This document shows, in pieces, positions 7,311 to 16,018 of a stretch of 21,069 nt of DNA. Below the pieces are notes generated by a model. It had not been told where the DNA came from. It worked only from the letters and a program-made list of their open reading frames with translations, and made no database searches. Source of the DNA: a virus. Made by a program: the position numbers and the translations under genes. Location: positions 1-21,069 of the IMG/VR virus record IMGVR_UViG_3300045999_009033; one strand, written 5' to 3'. The first letter of the stretch is position 1; every line of letters starts with the position of its first letter.

Positions 7311-8561
7311 ATGCTAGTTGTAAAAAAACCTAGTGCTATCCTGTACAATTGGTATCAACAAGGTACTTTTGAACTCACTTCAGACATCTACTTTCAGGAA
7401 TCACTAGAAGAAAAAGTTATAATATATTCATTACCTTATACAGGTAATATAGAGAGTGATTTTGCTCGTTACAAACCTGATTTAATTATCTACACTCAGG
7501 AAGATATTAATATATCTCATAAATTTTTACAAGCTAGATCATTCAAATATCCACAATACCCAGCTGATAATGTTTTAGCTAATGATATTGTATGTCAATC
7601 TACTTTTAGAAATAGTACTAACATACAACCTAGATTTTCTGTATTTACTCCAGTTTACAAAACTGAGGAACGTATTATACGAACATACGAAAGTTTAAAA
7701 AATCAAACCTTTACAGATTGGGAGTGGATAGTTTTAGATGATTCACCAGATGATATTACTTGGAATATTTTACAAGATTTAGCTAAAACTGATTTTAGAA
7801 TTAAACCTCATAAACTATATCCTTTAACAGGAGGTAATGTTGGGTTAGCTAAAAATAGAGCAGCCTCTTTATGTAATGGTGATTGGTTAGTAGAATTAGA
7901 CCACGATGATACCCTAATTAGCACTTGCTTAGAAGAATGTAATAATGCCTCTTTACAATTCCCAGACGCAGGTTTTATATATAGTGACGTTTGTGAACTA
8001 TATGAAGATGGTCAAATGAGATCTTATGATCATGATTGGTCAGGTAAATGGTATGCCCGAGAAGATAATTATTTTGATTTTGGTTATGCAGGTCATACTT
8101 GGGTGGAGGCCGACGGTAAAATGTATCTAAACCACCACTATCCCGATATTAACCCGCTGTCTATCCGCTTTAACATAAGTATGCCGAACCACGTAAGAGT
8201 ATGGCGTAAAGACACGTATAACCAAATAGGAGGCCATAGTAAATCATTCCCAGTAGCGGATGATTACGAACTTATAGTTAGAACATTTTTGCATACTAGA
8301 ATGATCCATATTAAAAAAATGCTTTATCTACAATGGAACAATAGAAATAGTACTGTAGATAATAATGCTAAAGATATTAACAGAAGAGCAAGACTTATAC
8401 GAGATCACTATGATAAGCAAATTCATGATCGTATATTAGCGTTAGGTAAAAAAGACTGGAATTGGGATAATGAATTAGGACATTCCCAAAAATTCCAAAA
8501 CAATACCCCTATAAGAAAATATTTTAAAGAAGAACAAATTTTAAACTATATATATGAATAA
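7311..8561 (+). CDS. GT2-family glycosyltransferase with N-terminal extension
   Basis: 416 residues. After an N-terminal ~105-residue region I do not recognise, PRFSVFTPVYKTEERIIRTY (108-127) begins a GT-A domain: VLDDS (141-145), GGNVGLAKNRA (174-184) and the DxD-type metal site LDHDD (196-200) are all in place. A later segment PNHVRVWRKDTY...PVADDYELIVRT is probably the acceptor and catalytic-base side. GT2 enzymes transfer a sugar from a nucleotide donor to glycan, lipid or protein; this substrate is unknown. Bases ~8100-8290 switch to C/G-ending codons (CCG CTG, ATC CGC, ATG CCG AAC CAC) unlike the flanking sequence. The 3' end overlaps the next ATG by eight bases. Confidence 0.85.
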   Translation: MLVVKKPSAILYNWYQQGTFELTSDIYFQESLEEKVIIYSLPYTGNIESDFARYKPDLIIYTQEDINISHKFLQARSFKYPQYPADNVLANDIVCQSTFRNSTNIQPRFSVFTPVYKTEERIIRTYESLKNQTFTDWEWIVLDDSPDDITWNILQDLAKTDFRIKPHKLYPLTGGNVGLAKNRAASLCNGDWLVELDHDDTLISTCLEECNNASLQFPDAGFIYSDVCELYEDGQMRSYDHDWSGKWYAREDNYFDFGYAGHTWVEADGKMYLNHHYPDINPLSIRFNISMPNHVRVWRKDTYNQIGGHSKSFPVADDYELIVRTFLHTRMIHIKKMLYLQWNNRNSTVDNNAKDINRRARLIRDHYDKQIHDRILALGKKDWNWDNELGHSQKFQNNTPIRKYFKEEQILNYIYE

Positions 8562-10407
8562 ACACTTAGAACTCACTAAATTAAAAGATAAATACAGTTT
8601 ATCTAACCCATTCCCTCATATTGTTATTGATGATTTTGTTGATTCTAATTTATTAGAAGATATAATTAATGAATTTGATACTTATCAATCTTTTGGTCAT
8701 GATCCTAACTCAACCCAATTTCAAGTAAAAAAGTTCTTTAGCCCTTATAGTGCTGAAAATTTAAAAGAAATGCCTTCTAAAACTAAAGATTTAATTAATT
8801 ATTTTAATTCTAAAAAATTTATATCTTATCTTGAAAAATTAACAGGTATTAAAGAACTAAAAGCTGATCCTACACTATTAGGAGCAGGTATGCATCGTAT
8901 TAAATCTGGAGGCAAACTCTCAGTCCACGCTGATTCAAGTAAACATATGGATACTGGACTATATAGAAGAATCAACTTATTACTTTACTTAAACAAAGAT
9001 TGGAACCCAGATTGGGGAGGAAGTTTACAATTATATAATAAAGACATGACTTTGCAGTCTGAAATACAGCCTATTTTTAATAGAGCTGTTATTTTTAACA
9101 CTACTAAAGACAGTTATCATGGCCACCCACATGAGTTAAATACTCCTGAAGGAATATTTAGAGATTCTATAGCTTTGTATTATTACACAAAAGATATGCC
9201 TACTGAAGAAAAAGCTGAAGTAACATCAGCTGTATGGAAAGATTTACCAAAAACTCAAAATTTAATGAAAAATAAACCTACTATTGTTTTTGCTACAATG
9301 TGTAAAAACGAAGAACATTGTATTTTAGAAACTTTAAAATCAGTTGCCCCTTACATAGATTATTGGATTGTATGTGATACTGGTTCTACAGATAAGACTA
9401 TAGAACTAGTTAAAAATTTCTTTGCTGAAAAAGGAATACCTGGTGAATTACATGAAGATTCTTGGGTAGGATTTGACCATAATAAAACTTTGATGATTCA
9501 AAGAGCTAAAGGCAAAGCAGATTACATAATGCATTTGGATGCTGATGACCAATTAGTAGGAGAGTTTAAATTTTCTCTTGAAGAATCTGGAAAAGATACT
9601 TATCATATTCCTGTAAGACGAGGTGGAGCTGAATGGAAAGCTTTAATCTTATTTAAAGCGGATTATACTTGGAAATTTTGTGGTGTAGCCCATACTACTA
9701 TTAAAGCACTTGAAATCCCATCATATAGCACAGGTGATTTATCTCACTACGGTTACTATATTTCAGGTGAAGGTATTGGTTCAAGAGCATTTGATCCTAA
9801 AAAATATCTTTACGATGCTGAACGCCTACAAAAACAATTTTGGGATACTTTAATTTCAGACCCCGATGGATTAAATAGTCGTTCTATATTCTATACAGCT
9901 CAAAGCTATATGGATTATGGAATGTATAAAGAAGGCCTTCAATGGAATCGTTTATATCTTAAAGTAAAAGATACTTGGATTGAAGAAACATTTGAAGCTC
10001 AAATGAGAGTATCTCAATGCTTAATGGCTTTAGAAGCAGATTTAAATGAGATTATTTATGAAATGGATAAAGCTATCGAAATATTCCCCGACAGATCTGA
10101 ACCATATGTTCATTTAGGCAGGTATCTTAACCAAAAAAGCCAACATGAATTAGCTTATAAGTATTTAAAACAAGCAACTCGGAATAATATAGCTAATGCT
10201 AAAACTAAGTATGTTCTATTTGTTAATCAATATTGTTATGGAAAACACATTAATGATGAACTTTCAGTAGCATGTTATTGGACAGGTAAACTCCAGGAAG
10301 GAGTTAATTACTTAAAACAAATTATTAATGATCCCGAATTTGAATCTCAACAAGAAAGACTAAATACTAACCTTCAACATTTTACTGATAGGTTAAATGA
10401 AAACTAA
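8554..10407 (+). CDS. Three-domain fusion: 2OG-Fe(II) oxygenase, GT2 glycosyltransferase, TPR-like tail
   Basis: 617 residues in one frame with no sign of a sequencing break. Residues ~15-215 form a prolyl-4-hydroxylase-like oxygenase: NPFPHIVIDDF opens it, H125-A-D127 and H189 make the iron triad, R203 is the 2-oxoglutarate arginine, and RRINLLLYLN and GGSLQLYN are family strands. Residues ~240-430 are a GT2 domain: TMCKNEEH (248-255), CDTGSTDKT (274-282) and the metal site HLDADD (327-332). The remaining ~180 residues are helical pairs like TPRs (for example SEPYVHLGRYLNQKSQHELAYKYL split over two helices). Hydroxylase plus glycosyltransferase in one chain parallels the mimivirus collagen-modifying enzyme L230 in concept, not necessarily in homology. 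It overlaps both neighbours (8 and 11 bases). Confidence 0.88.
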   Translation: MNKHLELTKLKDKYSLSNPFPHIVIDDFVDSNLLEDIINEFDTYQSFGHDPNSTQFQVKKFFSPYSAENLKEMPSKTKDLINYFNSKKFISYLEKLTGIKELKADPTLLGAGMHRIKSGGKLSVHADSSKHMDTGLYRRINLLLYLNKDWNPDWGGSLQLYNKDMTLQSEIQPIFNRAVIFNTTKDSYHGHPHELNTPEGIFRDSIALYYYTKDMPTEEKAEVTSAVWKDLPKTQNLMKNKPTIVFATMCKNEEHCILETLKSVAPYIDYWIVCDTGSTDKTIELVKNFFAEKGIPGELHEDSWVGFDHNKTLMIQRAKGKADYIMHLDADDQLVGEFKFSLEESGKDTYHIPVRRGGAEWKALILFKADYTWKFCGVAHTTIKALEIPSYSTGDLSHYGYYISGEGIGSRAFDPKKYLYDAERLQKQFWDTLISDPDGLNSRSIFYTAQSYMDYGMYKEGLQWNRLYLKVKDTWIEETFEAQMRVSQCLMALEADLNEIIYEMDKAIEIFPDRSEPYVHLGRYLNQKSQHELAYKYLKQATRNNIANAKTKYVLFVNQYCYGKHINDELSVACYWTGKLQEGVNYLKQIINDPEFESQQERLNTNLQHFTDRLNEN

Positions 10408-11578
10408 AACTTTAATTATAGGAGGAGGCATAACCGGACTTTCCGCTGCCTCTTTCCTACCACATTCAGATTATTTAGTTTTAGAGAAAGACTCTATACC
10501 TGGTGGTTACTGTAAAACTACTATTAGAGGAGAATATACATGGGATTATTCAGGGCATTTTTTCCATTTCAATAGCCCCGAAATCAAAGACTATGTCCTA
10601 GAGAATATGGAATCTGAAATGCTTCAGGTTACTAAGATAACAGACATAGATTATAACAAGAATATAATCGATTTCCCCTTCCAATTTAACATCGATCAGT
10701 TACCGGAAGAAGAGTATAGAGAATGTTTAGCAGACTTAGATAATTTAGGAGAAGCTGATTTAGCTACTTTTAAGTCGTTTGTAAGATCTACTCTGGGTAA
10801 AGGTATCTGCGATAAGTTTATTATTCCTTATAATGAGAAGTTGTACGCCTGTAATTTAGATGAATTAGAATATGATTCAATGGGTAGATTTTTCCCAAAA
10901 AGTAAGTCTAAGTCCTACAACGATACTTTCATATATCCTAAAGGAGGTAGCTACGAATATATTAAATCAGTTCTTAAAAGATTAGACAGTGATAAGATAC
11001 TCCTTAATACCGAACTAATTACCCTAGACTTAAAAAATAAGATAGCTAAGACTAATAAAGGAGATATTAAGTTTGAACAGCTGATTAGCACTTTACCATT
11101 TAATAAACTTAATCCTAATCTTAAACTTTCAGCGAATAAAGTAGCTGTGTTTAATTTAGGGTTCGATAAAGGATCACCTATTAAAACTCATTGGAGATAT
11201 TTTCCAGGTAATGAAGTATTTTATAGAGTAGGATTTTATAATAATATATTAGGTCAAGAAAAATTAAGTTTATATGTTGAAGTAGGATTAGCTGAATATC
11301 AATCAGTAGACTCTAATGTTTTGTTAGAGCAGGTACTTACCGATCTAAAAAAATGTAATATTATAACTGACCAACAATTAGTTGAACATCAGTTCCTCAC
11401 TATGAACCCCGCATATGTTCATATAACCAAAGATTCTAAACAAATCTATGATAAATGGTGCCAAGAGTACAACCCCCAGGATATCTACTCTATTGGAAGA
11501 TATGGGTCATGGACTTACTGTTCAATTGAAGACAATATTATAGAAGCCCAACAAACAGTTAAAATTTTAAATAAATAA
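10397..11578 (+). CDS. UDP-galactopyranose-mutase-like FAD-dependent oxidoreductase
   Basis: 393 residues. The N-terminal LIIGGGITGLSAA (6-18) is a Rossmann FAD-binding fingerprint with Glu30 at the end of strand two for the ribose. GGYCKT (36-41) and WDYSGHFFHFNSPEI (49-63) resemble the flavin/substrate side of UDP-galactopyranose mutases and the related amine-oxidase/protoporphyrinogen-oxidase superfamily. YPKGGSYEYI and the C-terminal YSIGRYGSWTYCSIEDNI (364-381) fit the final FAD-binding segment ('GRLG.Y.Y.dMd' in UGM). Length matches UGM (~370-400). If it is a mutase it would supply a furanose sugar nucleotide for the adjacent glycosyltransferases; an amine- or sugar-oxidising role is also possible. 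It starts inside the end of the previous gene (11-base overlap). Confidence 0.75.
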   Translation: MKTKTLIIGGGITGLSAASFLPHSDYLVLEKDSIPGGYCKTTIRGEYTWDYSGHFFHFNSPEIKDYVLENMESEMLQVTKITDIDYNKNIIDFPFQFNIDQLPEEEYRECLADLDNLGEADLATFKSFVRSTLGKGICDKFIIPYNEKLYACNLDELEYDSMGRFFPKSKSKSYNDTFIYPKGGSYEYIKSVLKRLDSDKILLNTELITLDLKNKIAKTNKGDIKFEQLISTLPFNKLNPNLKLSANKVAVFNLGFDKGSPIKTHWRYFPGNEVFYRVGFYNNILGQEKLSLYVEVGLAEYQSVDSNVLLEQVLTDLKKCNIITDQQLVEHQFLTMNPAYVHITKDSKQIYDKWCQEYNPQDIYSIGRYGSWTYCSIEDNIIEAQQTVKILNK

Positions 11579-11595
11579 TTAAATATTTGCATTAT

Positions 11596-13893
11596 ATGAA
11601 ACCAAAAGTTTATGCTCATGCTTCATATGTAGGTACTACCGGTTATAATAATCATACACGTGACTTTTTTAGACAATTATTTAAACACATTGATCTAAAA
11701 GTTAAAAACTTTACAATTGGTAAAGAATGGAATTGGCCTAGTGATGAACCCCATAATGGTGAAGATTATATCAATGATACAGATAAAAAATTATTAGTAG
11801 AACAAACTCTTTGGACTAATCAAGAAAAAGGAGAAAGAGCTGAACATTTAATTTACAAAAATTACCCTAACGAATTTGAACATAACGTTAATTTAGTCTT
11901 AGAAGAAACAAATCATCATTATTTTTACGACAAATATATAGGTCCTAAAATTGCATATAATGTATGGGAATCAACCCTACAACCAGAACATTTTTTTAAT
12001 AAGTTAAAAGAATATGATCAAATTTGGGTACCTTCAAAATGGCAAGCTAAATGTACTATTGCTCAAGGCATGCCATCCGATAAAGTAAAAGTTGTACCTG
12101 AAGGAGTAGACGTAGATACTTTTTACCCAGAATTAACTAAAAATGTTCCTGAAGATTATGGTGATGGAAGATTTAAATTTGTTGTATTTGGTAGATGGGA
12201 TTATAGAAAATCTACTAAAGAAATTATTGAAACCTTCCTTAAAGAATTTTCTTCATACGAACCCGTCGATTTAATTGTTTCTATTGATAACCCATTCTCA
12301 GGTGATGGACATGAAACTACTGAAGCAAGGTTAGAACATTATGGTTTAGTGGATGATCGTATTAAAGTTAAACACTTCCCATCACGTGAAGATTATATTA
12401 ACTATTTAAAAAATGGTCATGTATTCCTTTCATGTGCTCGTAGTGAAGGATGGAATTTACCTCTAATTGAGGCTATGGCTTGTGGCACACCAGCGATTTA
12501 CTCAGCATGTTGTGCTCAAATGGAATTCGCTGAAGGCAAAGGACTACCAGTTAAAGTATTAGGTGAACGCCCAGCATTAGATGCTAATTATAATCATTTT
12601 AATACAGTTGTAGGTAATTACTACGAACCAGATTTTGAAGATTTAGCTCGTGTAATGCGAGATGCTTACGTTAATTATGATAAACATAAAAAACGTGCTG
12701 TAAAAGAAGCAGAAATTATTCATCGTGATTTTAATTGGGAAAAAATTGGTGAAATTGGAGCTAAAACACTCCAGGAGTTCATAGATAATTACCAAGAACC
12801 CGAAGATACAAATACTATTAACATTAGTTTTATAGGTCAACCTAAAGTAGAAATTTTAGGCGATATATCTAAATCCTATTTAGTTGAATTTATAAATACT
12901 GAAACTAATAAAGTTATATATTCTAATACTATATCCAATAATATGTGGACCCAATGTAGTAAAGAATATTACGTACCTTGGCTTATTAAAATAAATGGTA
13001 AGGAACAAGCTCGTTTAGATTTAACAGGTCAAAGAGTATTAATTTCTTTAGAATCTAATTCTATTGGCGATACAATAGGTTGGACTCCTTATGCTGTAGA
13101 ATTTGCTAAAAAACATAATTGTAAAGTTATTTTATCTACATTTAATAATAGCTGGTTTAAAGGGATTGATGCATATAAAGATATTGAATTTATTGAACCT
13201 GGTGAGGTAACGGCATGTGTAGCACACTATAAAATTGGTTGGTTTAGAGACGATAAAGGTGGGTGGAAAAATTTTGACAGACATCCACGTCAATGTAATA
13301 CTATCCCGATGCAGGCAACTGCTACAGATATTTTAGGATTAGAGTATAAAGAATTAAATTATGGTTTAAATTTCCCTAAAAAAGAAAAACCATACCAACA
13401 AAAGTATATTGTAATAGGACCTAATGCTACGGCAGGATGTAAAGAATGGGTTTATAATTACTGGGTAACTTTAGCTAAATTACTTAACCAGCAAGGTTAT
13501 ATAGTTATAAGTTTAACTAAAAACGAACATATAATAGATGGTGTAATTAATCACTATGGTCATTCTATAGAAGAAGTAGCTAATTATCTTTACCATGCTG
13601 ATTTATTTATAGGATTAGGTTCAGGTTTATCTTGGTTAAATTGGGCTATTGGAAAACATACAGCAATGATTAATGGTTTTGCTGAACCTGGACACGAATT
13701 TACTAAAAAAATAACTCGAATATTTAAAGAAAATGTTTGTTTTCCATGTTGGACTAATCCTAACTTTGCATTTGATGCGGGTGATTGGGATTGGTGCCCT
13801 ATTTGGAAAGGAACAGACAAACAACACATTTGTCAAAAATCAATCACCCCACAATTAGTTATGTCTAAAATTAAACCTTTATTAAAAAAATAA
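11596..13893 (+). CDS. GT4 glycosyltransferase fused to BAHT/TibC-like autotransporter heptosyltransferase
   Basis: 765 residues from the ATG at 11596 (an in-frame TTG at 11587 is less likely). Residues 1-~390 are a GT-B GT4 domain: NVWEST, VPSKWQ, VVPEGVDVDTF, FGRWDYRKS and the E284-x7-E292 motif in SEGWNLPLIEAMACG. Residues ~400-475 form a beta-rich linker (KSYLVEFINTETNKVIY). Residues ~480-760 match the autotransporter strand-loop-strand O-heptosyltransferase family: ISLESNSIGDTIGWTPY, YKIGWF, DILGLEYKE, DLFIGLGSGLSWLNWAIG, and four cysteines (715, 718, 734, 746; CxxC then WCP and CQKSI) like the iron site of TibC-type enzymes. Such enzymes put heptose on Ser of repetitive autotransporter adhesins. 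The upstream fibres have autotransporter-like repeats, so they are candidate acceptors. It closes the enzyme block. Confidence 0.88.
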   Translation: MKPKVYAHASYVGTTGYNNHTRDFFRQLFKHIDLKVKNFTIGKEWNWPSDEPHNGEDYINDTDKKLLVEQTLWTNQEKGERAEHLIYKNYPNEFEHNVNLVLEETNHHYFYDKYIGPKIAYNVWESTLQPEHFFNKLKEYDQIWVPSKWQAKCTIAQGMPSDKVKVVPEGVDVDTFYPELTKNVPEDYGDGRFKFVVFGRWDYRKSTKEIIETFLKEFSSYEPVDLIVSIDNPFSGDGHETTEARLEHYGLVDDRIKVKHFPSREDYINYLKNGHVFLSCARSEGWNLPLIEAMACGTPAIYSACCAQMEFAEGKGLPVKVLGERPALDANYNHFNTVVGNYYEPDFEDLARVMRDAYVNYDKHKKRAVKEAEIIHRDFNWEKIGEIGAKTLQEFIDNYQEPEDTNTINISFIGQPKVEILGDISKSYLVEFINTETNKVIYSNTISNNMWTQCSKEYYVPWLIKINGKEQARLDLTGQRVLISLESNSIGDTIGWTPYAVEFAKKHNCKVILSTFNNSWFKGIDAYKDIEFIEPGEVTACVAHYKIGWFRDDKGGWKNFDRHPRQCNTIPMQATATDILGLEYKELNYGLNFPKKEKPYQQKYIVIGPNATAGCKEWVYNYWVTLAKLLNQQGYIVISLTKNEHIIDGVINHYGHSIEEVANYLYHADLFIGLGSGLSWLNWAIGKHTAMINGFAEPGHEFTKKITRIFKENVCFPCWTNPNFAFDAGDWDWCPIWKGTDKQHICQKSITPQLVMSKIKPLLKK

Positions 13894-13901
13894 TATTTAT
13901 A
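13893..13901 (+). promoter_or_regulatory. Partial ATATTTATA motif before small coiled-coil gene
   Basis: ATATTTATA starts within the preceding stop codon and ends five bases before the ATG at 13907. It shares the 5' half of the motif found before the sheath, tube and tape-measure genes but lacks the AATAAA half. It could be a weak late promoter or merely an A/T-rich leader. Confidence 0.35.
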
Positions 13902-13906
13902 CACAT

Positions 13907-14155
13907 ATGGAAACCAAAATTTTAACACAAGAAGAACTTACACAACTAAGAGATCTTCAAAATCAACAAAATACTATTCTAATGAACTTAGGCTCAATTG
14001 AGTACCGAATGTCAGTACTGGAACAAACAAAAATTGAATTAAAATCTCAAGTCTTAGAGATTGAAAAGATGAACAGTAAATTAGGAGCTGAATTAACCGA
14101 AAAATACGGAAATGGTAATCTTGATTTAGAAACAGGTGAAATTACTATTGAATAA
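13907..14155 (+). CDS. Small coiled-coil protein of unknown function upstream of tail sheath
   Basis: 82 residues. I do not recognise a named family, although small proteins of this type often precede the sheath gene in environmental myovirus contigs. Residues ~6-62 are strongly helical with heptad-like spacing (LTQEELTQLRDLQ, then IEYRMSVLEQTKIELK), suggesting a coiled-coil dimer. A short acidic tail, YGNGNLDLETGEITIE, ends it. No catalytic motif, signal peptide or membrane segment is seen. It starts 13 bases after the enzyme block and is followed by the largest gap in the window (92 bases). Confidence 0.8.
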   Translation: METKILTQEELTQLRDLQNQQNTILMNLGSIEYRMSVLEQTKIELKSQVLEIEKMNSKLGAELTEKYGNGNLDLETGEITIE

Positions 14156-14214
14156 AATTTTTTAATATTAAGTTATATTTAAAGGTTTTATAGAGATTTT
14201 TGACGGAATTTCAT

Positions 14215-14229
14215 ATATTTATAATAAAA
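14215..14229 (+). promoter_or_regulatory. Late-promoter-like motif upstream of tail sheath
   Basis: ATATTTATAATAAAA lies 18 bases before the sheath ATG in a 92-base intergenic region, the longest in the window. The identical 15-mer precedes the tube gene. It resembles the T4 late promoter TATAAATA. Function is inferred from recurrence and position. Confidence 0.6.
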
Positions 14230-14247
14230 CCAAAAACATAACTTGCA

Positions 14248-15972
14248 ATGGCAGAAACTTTAATTTCACCTGGAGTATTAGCTAGAGAAAATGATAACTC
14301 ATTTATCACTCAACAACCAGTAACCGTAGGCGCAGCTCTTATAGGACCCACTGTAAAAGGCCCTGTAGAAATACCAACTTTATGTACTACTTACAGTAGC
14401 TATTTAAATAAATTCGGTAGTATTTTCTTAAGCGGTGGTCAAGAATACAGCTATTTTACTTCAATTGCTGCTTACAATTATTTCCAACAAGGAGGTCAAA
14501 GTCTATTAGTAACTAGAGTAGTATCAGGATCATTTTCTGAGGCTACAGTTACAGGTGGTGCTATTAGTGGTAGTAATACTTCTGGCTCATTTACACTAAA
14601 AACTATTTCTGAAGGTACCATCATGAACAACTCAGGTTCATTAGGTACTAATGGTATTTTATCTAGCGGTTCATCTGATAACGTAAGATGGCAAATCACG
14701 GGTGTAGATACAGGATCAGGCCAATTCAGTCTATTAATTAGACAAGGTAATGATACAACTACAGAACCAATTGTACTTGAAACATGGCCAAATCTATCAT
14801 TAGACCCAACTGAAGACAATTACATAGCTAGAGTAATTGGTGATAGTCGCAAAACTTTAGTAACGGATGGTGACGGAGTTTCATACATTCAAGAAGTAGG
14901 TAACTATCCTAACAATTCAAACTACGTTTATGTAAGTGCAGTTCAACAACCAACCCCAAATTATTTTAATAATAATGGAACTGCTCAAAACGCTTTTACA
15001 GGTTCAATCCCAACAGCCGCTAGTGGTACTTTTACAGGCGCTACAGGTGATTTATTTTACGGAGGAGGAGCAGCTTACTATTCACAATCAGGTGTTACTG
15101 CTACCAATATCCAAGGTATTAGAGGTGATGACTATGATGCCGCTATATCATTGATGGCTAACCAAGACGATTACAGATTCAATGTAATTTCAGTTCCAGG
15201 TTTAACTATGGACATTAACGCATCTCAAGTTACTACTTTAGTAAATACAATTCAATCTAGAGGAGATGCTATTGCTGTGATAGATACAGTACCTTATAAT
15301 GCTACAGTTAATACTACTGTAACTGAAGCAAATTTAATTAACAGTTCATATGCCGCAACATATTGGCCTTGGGTACAAACAATTGATCCAGGAACGGGTC
15401 AATTAGTCTATGTACCAGCATCAACGTTAATTCCTGCTGTATACGCGTTTAATGACAATGTATCTGAACCATGGTTCGCACCTGCCGGAATCAATCGCGG
15501 TGGACTAGATACGGTAGTAAGAGCCGAAAGAAAACTAACACAATCTCAACGTAATACACTCTATACAGGTAATGTAAACCCAATTGCTACATTCCCAGGA
15601 ACTGGAGTTGTAGTGTATGGTCAGAAAACTCTACAGAAAAAAGCATCTGCACTCGATCGTGTAAATGTACGTAGATTGTTAATTGCTCTTAAGTCTTATA
15701 TTTCTCAAGTAGCTAACAACTTAGTGTTTGAACAAAACACAATTGCTACAAGAAACCAATTCTTAAGCCAAGTTAACCCTTATCTAGAAAGCGTTCAACA
15801 ACGTCAAGGTTTATATGCATTTAGAGTAATTATGGATGATTCCAATAACACTCCGGATGTAATCGATAGAAACCAGATGATTGGTCAGATTTATCTACAA
15901 CCAACCAAGACAGCTGAATTCATTTACCTAGATTTCAATATTTTACCAACGGGAGCTACTTTCCCATCATAA
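14248..15972 (+). CDS. Contractile tail sheath protein
   Basis: 574 residues. The N-terminus SPGVLARENDNSF and the following PVTVGAALIGPTVKGPVEIP are typical of phage tail sheath subunits, whose first residues form the inter-subunit arm. GGQSLLVTRV (about residues 84-93) is the conserved strand of the sheath core, and the C-terminal segment FIYLDFNILPTGATF completes the handshake domain. A long Ser/Thr/Gly-rich insert (~95-290) is the surface-exposed, variable region of this family. Sheath followed by tube is the standard myovirus order. The gene uses more C-ending codons than the enzyme block, as expected for an abundant structural protein. It has a late-promoter-like motif and no Shine-Dalgarno. 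Confidence 0.95.
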   Translation: MAETLISPGVLARENDNSFITQQPVTVGAALIGPTVKGPVEIPTLCTTYSSYLNKFGSIFLSGGQEYSYFTSIAAYNYFQQGGQSLLVTRVVSGSFSEATVTGGAISGSNTSGSFTLKTISEGTIMNNSGSLGTNGILSSGSSDNVRWQITGVDTGSGQFSLLIRQGNDTTTEPIVLETWPNLSLDPTEDNYIARVIGDSRKTLVTDGDGVSYIQEVGNYPNNSNYVYVSAVQQPTPNYFNNNGTAQNAFTGSIPTAASGTFTGATGDLFYGGGAAYYSQSGVTATNIQGIRGDDYDAAISLMANQDDYRFNVISVPGLTMDINASQVTTLVNTIQSRGDAIAVIDTVPYNATVNTTVTEANLINSSYAATYWPWVQTIDPGTGQLVYVPASTLIPAVYAFNDNVSEPWFAPAGINRGGLDTVVRAERKLTQSQRNTLYTGNVNPIATFPGTGVVVYGQKTLQKKASALDRVNVRRLLIALKSYISQVANNLVFEQNTIATRNQFLSQVNPYLESVQQRQGLYAFRVIMDDSNNTPDVIDRNQMIGQIYLQPTKTAEFIYLDFNILPTGATFPS

Positions 15973-15987
15973 GAGTTATAATTAGTA

Positions 15988-16002
15988 ATATTTATAATAA
16001 AA
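15988..16002 (+). promoter_or_regulatory. Late-promoter-like motif upstream of tail tube
   Basis: ATATTTATAATAAAA is identical over 15 bases to the element before the sheath gene and lies 16 bases before the tube ATG, in a 46-base gap. Independent promoters would allow sheath and tube to be expressed at high level. Confidence 0.6.
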
Positions 16003-16018
16003 TAAACAATATAGCAAA

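Noticed and set aside
11587-11595. TTG start for the GT4-BAHT gene
   Set aside because: An ATG three codons later starts the conserved MKPKVYAHASY segment.
14184-14231. 8-bp inverted repeat GGTTTTAT / ATAAAACC flanking the pre-sheath region
   Set aside because: The arms are A/T-rich and separated by 32 bases, with no T run; likely chance in this composition.
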